The position numbers and the translations under genes were made by a program. Positions 44,569-52,260 of a stretch of DNA of 64,000 nt are shown here, one piece after another (the first letter of the stretch is position 1; each line of letters opens with the position of its first letter). This DNA is from CAYPAV01 sp964408805 (GTDB taxonomy: Bacteria > Pseudomonadota > Alphaproteobacteria > UBA8366), in contig CAYPAV010000019.1 in assembly GCA_964408805.1 (NCBI GenBank), positions 1 through 64,000 on the forward strand. The letters are read 5' to 3'. Under the pieces are notes generated by a model. That model searched no databases, was not told the DNA's origin, and was given only the letters and a program-made list of their open reading frames with translations.

Positions 44569-46901
44569 GCGGGGATAACGCCGAGCGGACCGCGCCGGCG
44601 CGCATGATCGGCGAATATGTGCCGCTGATCGATGGACTCGAGAAGGTATCCGGCCGGGCCGGGTACACCGCCGATCTCACCCATCAAAACGCTTTGGTCG
44701 GTCGCATCTTCCGCAGCCCCCATAGCCACGCCAAGATCATCGAACTCGACATTTCGAAGGCGGCGGCACATCCCGGCGTTGTCGCCATCGTGACCGGGAA
44801 CGACTGCGACGTGCCGTTCGGGATTTTACCGATCGTCCAGAACGAATACCCGATGGCGCGCGACAGGGTGCGATATCGCGGTGAGCCGATCGCCGCCGTC
44901 GCCGCCGTCGACGAGGCGTCTGCGGAGGCCGCCCTCGGCTTGATTGAGATGAAGGTCGAGGAACTTCCCGCCTATTACGATCCCGACGCTTCCCGCGCGC
45001 CGGGTAGCGTCAATCTGCATGACGACCGGCCGGGCAACCTGGAGCGTGACGTCCACAACGAGTTCGGCGATGTCGAGGCCGGCTTTGCCGCCGCAGAGAT
45101 CGTGCGCGAGGACGTCTACGACTGCGCCGAAGTGACCCATGCGCAAATGGAGCCCAATGCGTCGCTCGCCGAATACGATGCCGAGCGCGACCGGATAACG
45201 CTCCACTCCTGCACCCAGGTGCCGTACTACGTTCATATCCGCGCCGCCCAATGCCTCGGCATGGACACCTCGCGGATACGGGTCGTCAAACCCTTCATCG
45301 GCGGCGGCTTCGGGCATCGCAGCGAGACCCTGAATTTCGAGATCATCGCCTGCATCCTGGCCCGGGCGGCACGCGGCAAGGTGCGCCTGAAGCTGAGCCG
45401 CGAGGAAACCTTCCTTACCCATCGCGGCCGGCCGCAGACCCGGATCAAGCTGAAGATCGGCATGACCGGAGACGGCCGCATGACGGCCTGCGCCTGCGAG
45501 ACGATCCAGGCCGGCGGCGCCTATGGCGGCTACGGGATCGTGACGATCCTCTATTCGGGCGCCCTCCTGAACGCGATCTACGATATCCCGGCGGTCAAGT
45601 TCGACGGCTATCGTGTTTACACCAACACCCCGCCCTGCGGCGCCATGCGCGGTCATGGGACGGTCAATGTGCGCTACGCCTTCGAATCGCTGCTCGACCA
45701 GATGGCCGAGGAACTCGGTCTCGACCCGTTCGAAATTAGGCGCCGCAATCTGCTCGACGCTCCGCTCAAGACGATCAACGACCTGATGGTCGAATCCTAT
45801 GGCCTGCCGGACTGTCTCGATTGGGTCGAGCAGGCGTCCGGCTGGAAGACGCGGCAGTGTGAATTGGCGACCGGCAAGGGGCTCGGCCTTGCCTGCTCGC
45901 ATTATGTCAGTGGCGCGGCCAAACCGGTGCATTGGACCGGCGAGCCGCACGCGGTGGTCAACCTCAAGCTCGACTTCGACGGCGGCATCACGATCCTCAC
46001 CGGAGCGTCGGATATCGGCCAGGGCTCGTCGACGGTGCTGGCGCAAGTGGTCGGCGAGGTGCTGGGGATCGACTTCACCCGGCTCTCGGTTTTCGCCAAC
46101 GACAGCCGAGTGACCCCGAAGGACAACGGTTCCTATTCCTCGCGCGTGACCTTCATGGTCGGCAATGCGGCGATCGAGGCGGCGGAAAACCTGAAGATGC
46201 TCCTGGTCGCGGCGGCGGCGCGGAAACTCGAAGCCGCCGCCGAAGATATCGAATGCCTCGGCGAGGTATATCGCGTCCGGGGCGGCCAGGATCCCGGCCT
46301 TCCGTTCCAGGAAGTGGTCGACGAGGCCGTGGCCGAAAGCGGGACCATCACCGTAAAGGGTACCTTCACGGTGCCCCGCTCGCACCAAGGCGGCCGATAT
46401 CGCGGTGCCGGCGTTGGACCGTCGATGGCCTATTCCTATGCCGCGGTGGCGGTCGAGGTGACAGTAGACGAGGATACCGGGGCGGTCGGGGTCGATAAGG
46501 TCTGGGTCGCTCATGATTGCGGCTTCGCGCTCAACCGGCTGGCCTGCGAGGGTCAGGTTCAAGGTGCGGTATGGATGGGTCTCGGGCAGGCGCTGAGCGA
46601 GGAGACCCGCTATCACGAGGGCCTTCCGGTGGGACCGAACCTGCTCGACTACCGGGTTCCCAGCATCGTCGAATCGCCGGACATCGAGGTCAAGCTGATC
46701 GAGAGCATCGATCCCAATGGACCCTTCGGCGCCAAGGAGGCCAGCGAGGGGGCGCTCGCCGCAGTGGCTCCGGCGCTCGCCAATGCGGTCGCCGATGCGA
46801 TCGGCGTCCGGCTCCGGCAAGCACCGGTAACGCCGGACCGAGTGATCGATGCGATCGTCAAGCGGGAACGCGACGCCCGGCCGGCGAAGGACGTAGCCTG
46901 A
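44565..46901 (+). CDS. hbaC: 4-hydroxybenzoyl-CoA reductase, molybdopterin subunit
   Basis: This 778-residue subunit holds the molybdenum cofactor (HcrA of Thauera has about 770). Typical parts are the start YVPLIDGLEKVSGRAGYTADL, KPFIGGGFGHRSETLNFE, PPCGAMRGHGTVNVRYAFES, the Q-loop GASDIGQGSSTVLAQ and GPFGAKEASEGALAA with the active-site Glu. In the known enzyme it removes the phenolic hydroxyl of 4-hydroxybenzoyl-CoA to give benzoyl-CoA. The GTG start at 44565 overlaps the upstream stop (GTGA). The assignment depends mainly on the FAD subunit that follows. Confidence 0.85.
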   Translation: MSGDNAERTAPARMIGEYVPLIDGLEKVSGRAGYTADLTHQNALVGRIFRSPHSHAKIIELDISKAAAHPGVVAIVTGNDCDVPFGILPIVQNEYPMARDRVRYRGEPIAAVAAVDEASAEAALGLIEMKVEELPAYYDPDASRAPGSVNLHDDRPGNLERDVHNEFGDVEAGFAAAEIVREDVYDCAEVTHAQMEPNASLAEYDAERDRITLHSCTQVPYYVHIRAAQCLGMDTSRIRVVKPFIGGGFGHRSETLNFEIIACILARAARGKVRLKLSREETFLTHRGRPQTRIKLKIGMTGDGRMTACACETIQAGGAYGGYGIVTILYSGALLNAIYDIPAVKFDGYRVYTNTPPCGAMRGHGTVNVRYAFESLLDQMAEELGLDPFEIRRRNLLDAPLKTINDLMVESYGLPDCLDWVEQASGWKTRQCELATGKGLGLACSHYVSGAAKPVHWTGEPHAVVNLKLDFDGGITILTGASDIGQGSSTVLAQVVGEVLGIDFTRLSVFANDSRVTPKDNGSYSSRVTFMVGNAAIEAAENLKMLLVAAAARKLEAAAEDIECLGEVYRVRGGQDPGLPFQEVVDEAVAESGTITVKGTFTVPRSHQGGRYRGAGVGPSMAYSYAAVAVEVTVDEDTGAVGVDKVWVAHDCGFALNRLACEGQVQGAVWMGLGQALSEETRYHEGLPVGPNLLDYRVPSIVESPDIEVKLIESIDPNGPFGAKEASEGALAAVAPALANAVADAIGVRLRQAPVTPDRVIDAIVKRERDARPAKDVA

Positions 46902-47878
46902 TGGAATACATGCCGGAATTCGAGATTGTCCGACCGGCGACATTGGCCGAGGCGGTGGCCGCGCGAGCGGGCGATCCGGACGCCGCCTTTATCGCCGGCG
47001 GCACCGATCTGGTGCCGAATATCCGGCGCGGGATCGCCGCCCCCGCGAAGGTCATCGACCTCAATGGTGTTGGCGAGATCAGGACCATCGAGCAGGTCGC
47101 CGGCGGCCTCCGTATCGGTGCCGCGGTGACCCTGGCGGAATTGCTGGCGGATGAACGGGTGCGTGCCGGCTATGCCGGCGTCGTCGAGGCGGCAAGCGAG
47201 ATCGCGGCAAACAGCCACCGCGAGGTCGGTACCGTCGGCGGCAATCTTTGTCTGGATACGCGATGCATCTTCTATAACCAGAGCGAATGGTGGCGGCGTA
47301 GCAACGATTACTGCCTGAAATCGCGGGGCGAGATCTGCCATGTAGCACCCAAGGGAGACCACTGCTTCGCCGCCTTCAGTGGCGATCTCGCGCCGGGTCT
47401 GATCGTTCATGGCGCGGATGCGGAGATCGCCGCGCCCGGTGGCGTGCGCACGATTCCGCTGATCGAGCTGTATCGCGACGATGGCACCAAGCCCTTGCGG
47501 CTCGAACCGGGCGAGATGCTCGCCTCGGTGACGCTACCGGCACCGCCGGAGGGATTTCGCGCCGGCTATGCCAAATCGCGGGTCCGGGGTGCCATCGACT
47601 TTCCGCTCGCTGGCATAGCTGCGGGCCTCCAGCGCGAGGGCGATAGCGTTGCCGGGCTTCGCATTGCCCTCACCGGTACCAACTCGATGCCGATTCTACT
47701 CTCCGGCACCGAAGCGCTGATCGGTAGCACGCTCGACGACGCGGCGCTCGATCGCCTTGTCGGCTTGGTGCCGAAGCAAATCCAGCCGATGACCAGCACC
47801 CTTACCCCGCCCGGCTATCGCCGCCGCGTGGTCGCGAACCTGATGCGGTCATTGGTCCGCCGCTTGTACGAAGGTTGA
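46901..47878 (+). CDS. hbaD: 4-hydroxybenzoyl-CoA reductase, FAD subunit with extra 4Fe-4S loop
   Basis: This 325-residue subunit has the FAD motif FIAGGTDLVPNIRRG (near residue 30) and GTVGGNLC (near 110). Unlike ordinary xanthine-dehydrogenase FAD subunits it has an insertion of about 40 residues with Cys122, Cys138, Cys146 and Cys155 (LDTRCIFYNQSEWW, NDYCLKSRGEICH, GDHCFAAF). In HcrB this loop binds a 4Fe-4S cluster and is the hallmark of 4-hydroxybenzoyl-CoA reductase, which runs in the reducing direction with low-potential electrons. It starts on the last base of the large subunit (TGATG). Confidence 0.88.
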   Translation: MEYMPEFEIVRPATLAEAVAARAGDPDAAFIAGGTDLVPNIRRGIAAPAKVIDLNGVGEIRTIEQVAGGLRIGAAVTLAELLADERVRAGYAGVVEAASEIAANSHREVGTVGGNLCLDTRCIFYNQSEWWRRSNDYCLKSRGEICHVAPKGDHCFAAFSGDLAPGLIVHGADAEIAAPGGVRTIPLIELYRDDGTKPLRLEPGEMLASVTLPAPPEGFRAGYAKSRVRGAIDFPLAGIAAGLQREGDSVAGLRIALTGTNSMPILLSGTEALIGSTLDDAALDRLVGLVPKQIQPMTSTLTPPGYRRRVVANLMRSLVRRLYEG

Positions 47879-47907
47879 GCCCAACCGATACGTCGGTGCT
47901 GGAAATT

Positions 47908-48375
47908 TTAGCGCCGTCCAGCGGCGATCGCGACGCGGTCGAGCAGGTCGATCAACAGTGTTTTTTCGTCGGCGCTGAGGCCAGCGTTGATACGCTGTTC
48001 ATGATGGCGCACCCGGGGGCGGGCGCGGGACAGCAGCTCAGCCCCCGCCTTGGTCAGGGCAAGAGCATAGGATCGCTTATCGGTCTTGGACGGTTTTCGG
48101 TCGACCCATCCCTCCGTCTCGAGGCGGTCGATCACGGCGACCATGGTCGAACGCTCGATCTTCAAGGTCTTGGCCAACTGGGATTGGCTCAAGCCCTCGT
48201 TCGCGTCGATCAGGGTGAGGACGCCGAACTGTCCGGGGGAAATACCCTCTTCGGCCAAATTGTCGATGAAATGGTTGAACACGGCATTCTGCGTCCGCCG
48301 CAGGTGATAGCCGACCAGTTCCGGCAGCATGCCTCGGTCGGTCTCGTTCAGATCGTTCCGTCCAGGCTTCTTCAT
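47908..48375 (-). CDS. MarR family transcriptional regulator
   Basis: This 155-residue protein has the winged-helix core of MarR: QFGVLTLIDANEGLSQSQLAKTLKIERSTMVAVIDRLETEGWVDRKPSKTDKRSYALALTKAG is spread over residues ~48-110, including the recognition helix and wing. Such proteins bind palindromes as dimers and are released by aromatic acids or CoA thioesters (compare BadR and CouR). Its ATG overlaps the stop of the CoA ligase gene by four bases (ATGA), so both are made together. It is convergent with the reductase operon. Likely targets are the palindromes at 44039 and 49986. Confidence 0.88.
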   Translation of the reverse strand: MKKPGRNDLNETDRGMLPELVGYHLRRTQNAVFNHFIDNLAEEGISPGQFGVLTLIDANEGLSQSQLAKTLKIERSTMVAVIDRLETEGWVDRKPSKTDKRSYALALTKAGAELLSRARPRVRHHEQRINAGLSADEKTLLIDLLDRVAIAAGRR

Positions 48376-49916
48376 GACCCCTCGCCGAGAATTTCGGTGA
48401 CGATTTCCCGCAACTTGTACCTTTGCAGCTTGCCCGTCGCCGTGCAGGGCAGGTCGTCGAGATAGACGAACCGGCGCGGGCACTTGTAGATCGCGAGGTT
48501 GGCTTGAAGGCATTGGCTCAACGTCGCTTCCAACGCCACCCGGTCGACTTGCTCCGATTCGGTCACGAGACAGAGGGCGAGACGCTCCAGATCGTCGCCG
48601 TCGCGGACACCGACGACCGCGGCCGTCCGCACGCCCGGTTGACCCAGCACCAGATCCTCGATCTCGGTCGGGCTCACCCATTGGCCGGATATCTTCATCA
48701 TGTCGTCACCGCGGCCGAGATGGCTGTATCGGCTCTCATCGTCCAGGGCAACGATATCGCCCGTGCGGAACCAACCCTTGTCGAAGGCGGCGGTGCTGGG
48801 CTCGGGCCGGTTCCAATAGCCGTCGGCAATCGATTCCGAGCGTACAGAAAGGATGCCCGGCGTGTCCGCGTCGGCGACCGGCAAGCCGTCCTCGTCGAGC
48901 CGGCGCGCCTCGACGCCGGGAAGCGGGTGCCCAATGGTTCCAAGGGCCGTATCGCCGGGGCGGTTGGCCAAGACCATCATCAGGGTCTCCGTGGCACCTA
49001 GGCCTTCGACGATCGGCCGGCCGGTGGCGTCTGACCAAGCCTTCGCGATATCGGGCGGCAGCCGCTCGCCGGCGGAAAGGTAAAGCCGGACGTCTCGAAA
49101 GCCGTCTCGGGCCGCCATCCCTTCCGCCAGTAGATTTCGGTAGAAGGTCGGTACGCTTAGCATGACGGTCGGCCGGTGCCGCTCCACGTCCGCCGCGACC
49201 GAGTCCGGCGTCGGCCAACCTGGCGACAGCACCGCCGTGGCGCCGAGCCGCAGGGTCGCCAACAGGCAATGGCCCAGCGCATAGGCGAAGAACAGCTTCG
49301 AAGTGGCGTAAATCCGATCGTCTGCGGTTACCCCGAACGTCGCGCCGAAATAACGCTCCGTCGTCGCAATGGCGCGCTGCAGGTGGATCGCGGCTTTTGG
49401 GCGTCCGGTCGTCCCCGAGGTGTACATCCAGAGGGCCATGTCGTCGGGTGCCAGAGGAACGGGATCGAAGGTTTCCGGCTGATCCTCGATGGCCGAGTCG
49501 AGCGAAGTTTCGCCCGGAACATCGGACGTCGTGACGATCGCGGGCGGAGTTTCGATGCCTTCCAAGGCGTCGACCAATTGTGCCAGCAGGTCTTCCTCGA
49601 CGACCACGAGGCGGCTGCCGCTGTCGACCAGAATATGGCGGAGCTCCTCCGCCGGCAGCCTGAGATTGAGGGCGACCGGAACCAACCCCGCTTTCATCGC
49701 GCCGAGATAGACTTGAAAGAATGCCGGGCGGTCGTCGACCAATAGGAGAACGCGCTCGCGGACCTCGAGGCCGCGCGATCGGCAATACGCGGCGAAGCGG
49801 GAAGCCGCCGCATCGAGCGCCGCATAGGTGATCGATTGATCCCGACACAGGATCGCGGTGCTGTCGCCCGCCCCACGATCGAGCGCCGGGCCAAGCAATA
49901 TTTCCGCGGCATTCAT
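48372..49916 (-). CDS. Benzoate/4-hydroxybenzoate-CoA ligase family enzyme
   Basis: This 514-residue AMP-forming ligase has YTSGTTGRPKAAIHLQRA (P-loop, residues ~160-177), SVPTFYRNLLAEG, GLGATETLMMVL, GWFRTGDI and the C-terminal PCTATGKLQRYKLRE with the catalytic Lys. The HLQ after the P-loop and the overall size match benzoate-CoA ligases (BadA/HbaA/BclA type). In this place it would make 4-hydroxybenzoyl-CoA or a related thioester for the reductase. I chose ATG 49916 (MNAAEILLG); an upstream in-frame start would add 19 residues. It is divergent from the oxidoreductase pair. Confidence 0.87.
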   Translation of the reverse strand: MNAAEILLGPALDRGAGDSTAILCRDQSITYAALDAAASRFAAYCRSRGLEVRERVLLLVDDRPAFFQVYLGAMKAGLVPVALNLRLPAEELRHILVDSGSRLVVVEEDLLAQLVDALEGIETPPAIVTTSDVPGETSLDSAIEDQPETFDPVPLAPDDMALWMYTSGTTGRPKAAIHLQRAIATTERYFGATFGVTADDRIYATSKLFFAYALGHCLLATLRLGATAVLSPGWPTPDSVAADVERHRPTVMLSVPTFYRNLLAEGMAARDGFRDVRLYLSAGERLPPDIAKAWSDATGRPIVEGLGATETLMMVLANRPGDTALGTIGHPLPGVEARRLDEDGLPVADADTPGILSVRSESIADGYWNRPEPSTAAFDKGWFRTGDIVALDDESRYSHLGRGDDMMKISGQWVSPTEIEDLVLGQPGVRTAAVVGVRDGDDLERLALCLVTESEQVDRVALEATLSQCLQANLAIYKCPRRFVYLDDLPCTATGKLQRYKLREIVTEILGEGS

Positions 49917-49938
49917 GGAATTCGGTTCGGCGTCGGCC

Positions 49939-49952
49939 AAGGTTCGTACCTT
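49939..49952. promoter_or_regulatory. Small inverted repeat near the ligase start
   Basis: AAGGT-TCGT-ACCTT is a 5-bp perfect inverted repeat 22 bp upstream of the ligase ATG. It may be a weak operator or chance. Confidence 0.25.
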
Positions 49953-49985
49953 CACCCCACGGTGTCTTCTCAACGGTTTGAATCT

Positions 49986-50000
49986 GTTCGCTAGGCGAAC
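49986..50000. promoter_or_regulatory. Palindromic operator candidate between ligase and oxidoreductase
   Basis: GTTCGC-TAG-GCGAAC is a perfect inverted repeat with 6-bp arms in the divergent promoter region, 70 bp from the ligase start and 107 bp from the oxidoreductase start. The left flank AATCT is like the AATAT of the palindrome at 44039. It is a fitting site for the MarR protein, which would then repress its own operon and the divergent one. Confidence 0.5.
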
Positions 50001-50041
50001 TAATCTTGGAAAGAGTTCGAGTCCGAGTCAACAGCATCAAG

Positions 50042-50068
50042 CCGGGTTGCCAAGGACCGACAACCCGG
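50042..50068 (+). other. Strong hairpin in the leader of the oxidoreductase operon
   Basis: CCGGGTTG (50042-50049) pairs perfectly with CAACCCGG (50061-50068) around an 11-nt loop, 39 bp before the TTG start. There is no T-run, so it is not a plain terminator. It could be an operator read as DNA or a 5' mRNA stem. Confidence 0.4.
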
Positions 50069-50106
50069 TATCGTCTTACGGCGCAAAATCATCAAGGGGG
50101 TCTACC

Positions 50107-52260
50107 TTGGCTACGCTCGGCAAGACACTCACCCGCGAGCGCTCCTTTACCAGGGAGGCGAAGAAGCTCCTGCTCGGGGAGGGCGAGACATTCCACGGCG
50201 AGGCGATCCTCGCGGTAACGAAGGCGCTCTTGCAGTCCGGCGTCTCCTATGTCGGCGGCTATCCGGGGGCGCCGGTCTCGCACCTATTGGACGTGTTGGC
50301 GGATGCGAACGAGTCGGTGCTTGGGCCCTACGGCATCCATTTCGAGCAATCCGCCTCCGAGGCCGGGGCCGCGGCGATGCTGGGGGCGTCGATCCACTAT
50401 CCGATCCGAGGGGCGGTTACCTGGAAGTCCATCGTCGGCACCAATGTCGCCTCCGATGCGCTCTCCAATCTGGCTTCGGCCGGAGTCGTCGGCGGTGCCC
50501 TGATCGTGGTCGGCGAGGATTACGGCGAGGGCGCCAGCGTGATCCAGGAACGGACCCATGCGACGGCGATGAAATCCTCGATGCCCCTAATCGACCCGCG
50601 CTACGACATGGAGAAGATCGTCGACCTGGTCGAGAAAGGCTTCGAACTATCCGAGGCGAGCCACTTGCCGGTGATGATGTCGCTCCGTATTCGCGCCTGC
50701 CACATGACCGGCTCGTTTATATGCAAGGACAATAAGCCCGCCGAGGAGTTGCGCCGGAACGCGCCGCTGGAGCCGAACTACGACTACGATCGCATCGTCC
50801 TGCCGCCCTCGATCTATGCCCAGGAAAAGCACAAGGTCGAGGAATGGCTGCCGGCGGCGGTCGATTTCGTGCGCGCGAACCGGCTCAACGAACGGATGGG
50901 CGGAACCGACAAGAAGATCGGGATCATCCTTCAGGGCGGCACCTATGGCGTGGTGACGCGGGCACTGGCGCGGCTCGGCGCCGGCGATATATACGGCGCG
51001 ACCGACGTGCCGCTGCTCGTCCTCAACGTGATCCATCCGCTGGTGCCGGACGAGATCGTCGATTTCATCCGCGACAAGGACAGCGTCCTGGTGGTCGAGG
51101 AGGGCCACCCCAACTTCATCGAGAGTCAGGTGAAATCATTTGCCCAGGACGCCGGCATTGGCTGCCGGGTGCACGGCAAGGACCTGATGCCGACGACCGG
51201 CGAATATGTCGCGGGCGCCGTGCGGAACGGTGTTGCGGCCTATCTCGACCGGGCGGCGAGTGACGCGCTGAAGGCCGAGGCCGGCCGTCGCAACGCAGAG
51301 ATCGAAAAGGAAGCGGCCAAGGGCCGGGAGGCCGCGGGCGTGGTGCCACTGCCGCCGCGGCCGCCGGGCTTCTGTACCGGCTGTCCGGAACGGCCGATCT
51401 TCACCGCGCTGAAATTGATCATGCGCCGACGCGGGCCGATGCATGTTTCGATGGATATCGGCTGCAGCACTTTCGCGACGCTGCCCCCCTTCAATCTCGG
51501 CAGCACTGTCTTGGGATACGGGCTAAGCCTCGCCAGCGGCAGCGCGATCGGCAGCCATTTCGATCAGCCCGTGGTGGCGGTGATGGGCGATGGCGGATTC
51601 TGGCATAACGGGCTGACGACCGGCGCCATCAACGCGCGATGGCAGCGGATGGACGCGGTACTGATCATCCTCGAGAACGGCTATGCCTCGGCGACCGGCC
51701 AGCACCACCTGCCCTCGACCGGCGCCACGCCGGTCGGACAGCCGACCCATATCTCGATCGACCAGGCGGTGCGTGGCGTCGGGGTCGAATGGGTGAAGCA
51801 TGTGGATTCCTACAATCTCGACGCCTCGATGGCGGTGATCGAGGAGGCGCTCGATGCGCGCGACAAGGGCCTCCGCGTGGTGATTTCGGACAACGAGTGC
51901 ATGTTGGCGCGCCAGCGGCGCGAACGGACGGCCAAGGCCAAGCGGCGCGAAGCTGGCCAAACCGTCCTCCAGGAGAAATACGGCGTCGATGCCGAAATCT
52001 GCACCGGCGATCATTCCTGCATCCGACTTAGCGGTTGCCCCTCGCTAACGGTGAAGCCCGCAACGGACCCGTTGAAGGACGGCCCGACAGCGTATGTCGA
52101 CAATAGTTGCGTCGCCTGCGATCACTGCGGGTCGGTGGCACAAGCAGCCCAGCTATGTCCCTCATTCTACAAAGCTTCCGGTAGCCTTAACGCCAATCCC
52201 TGGCAACGCCTCAAAGCGCGGGTCAATGATGGTCTCACTCGCTTGATGGGCGCGTCGTGA
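50107..52260 (+). CDS. Indolepyruvate:ferredoxin oxidoreductase-type alpha subunit
   Basis: This 717-residue thiamine-diphosphate enzyme subunit belongs to the IorA family, which oxidises aryl-pyruvates to acyl-CoA and reduces ferredoxin. The order is a pyrimidine-binding domain (VSYVGGYPGAPVSHLLD), the PP-binding domain with MGDGGFWHNGLTTG and LENGYASATGQ, and C-terminal Cys motifs (CIRLSGCP and CVACDHCGSVAQAAQLCP) for Fe-S clusters. The start is TTG 50107, since AAGGGGG (50094-50100) lies six bases before and the product then begins normally. It overlaps the beta gene by four bases (GTGA). Confidence 0.87.
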   Translation: MATLGKTLTRERSFTREAKKLLLGEGETFHGEAILAVTKALLQSGVSYVGGYPGAPVSHLLDVLADANESVLGPYGIHFEQSASEAGAAAMLGASIHYPIRGAVTWKSIVGTNVASDALSNLASAGVVGGALIVVGEDYGEGASVIQERTHATAMKSSMPLIDPRYDMEKIVDLVEKGFELSEASHLPVMMSLRIRACHMTGSFICKDNKPAEELRRNAPLEPNYDYDRIVLPPSIYAQEKHKVEEWLPAAVDFVRANRLNERMGGTDKKIGIILQGGTYGVVTRALARLGAGDIYGATDVPLLVLNVIHPLVPDEIVDFIRDKDSVLVVEEGHPNFIESQVKSFAQDAGIGCRVHGKDLMPTTGEYVAGAVRNGVAAYLDRAASDALKAEAGRRNAEIEKEAAKGREAAGVVPLPPRPPGFCTGCPERPIFTALKLIMRRRGPMHVSMDIGCSTFATLPPFNLGSTVLGYGLSLASGSAIGSHFDQPVVAVMGDGGFWHNGLTTGAINARWQRMDAVLIILENGYASATGQHHLPSTGATPVGQPTHISIDQAVRGVGVEWVKHVDSYNLDASMAVIEEALDARDKGLRVVISDNECMLARQRRERTAKAKRREAGQTVLQEKYGVDAEICTGDHSCIRLSGCPSLTVKPATDPLKDGPTAYVDNSCVACDHCGSVAQAAQLCPSFYKASGSLNANPWQRLKARVNDGLTRLMGAS

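Noticed and set aside
44826..46943. 705-codon minus-strand frame opposite the molybdopterin subunit
   Set aside because: It is the antisense of a well-recognised enzyme; its residues show no family features.
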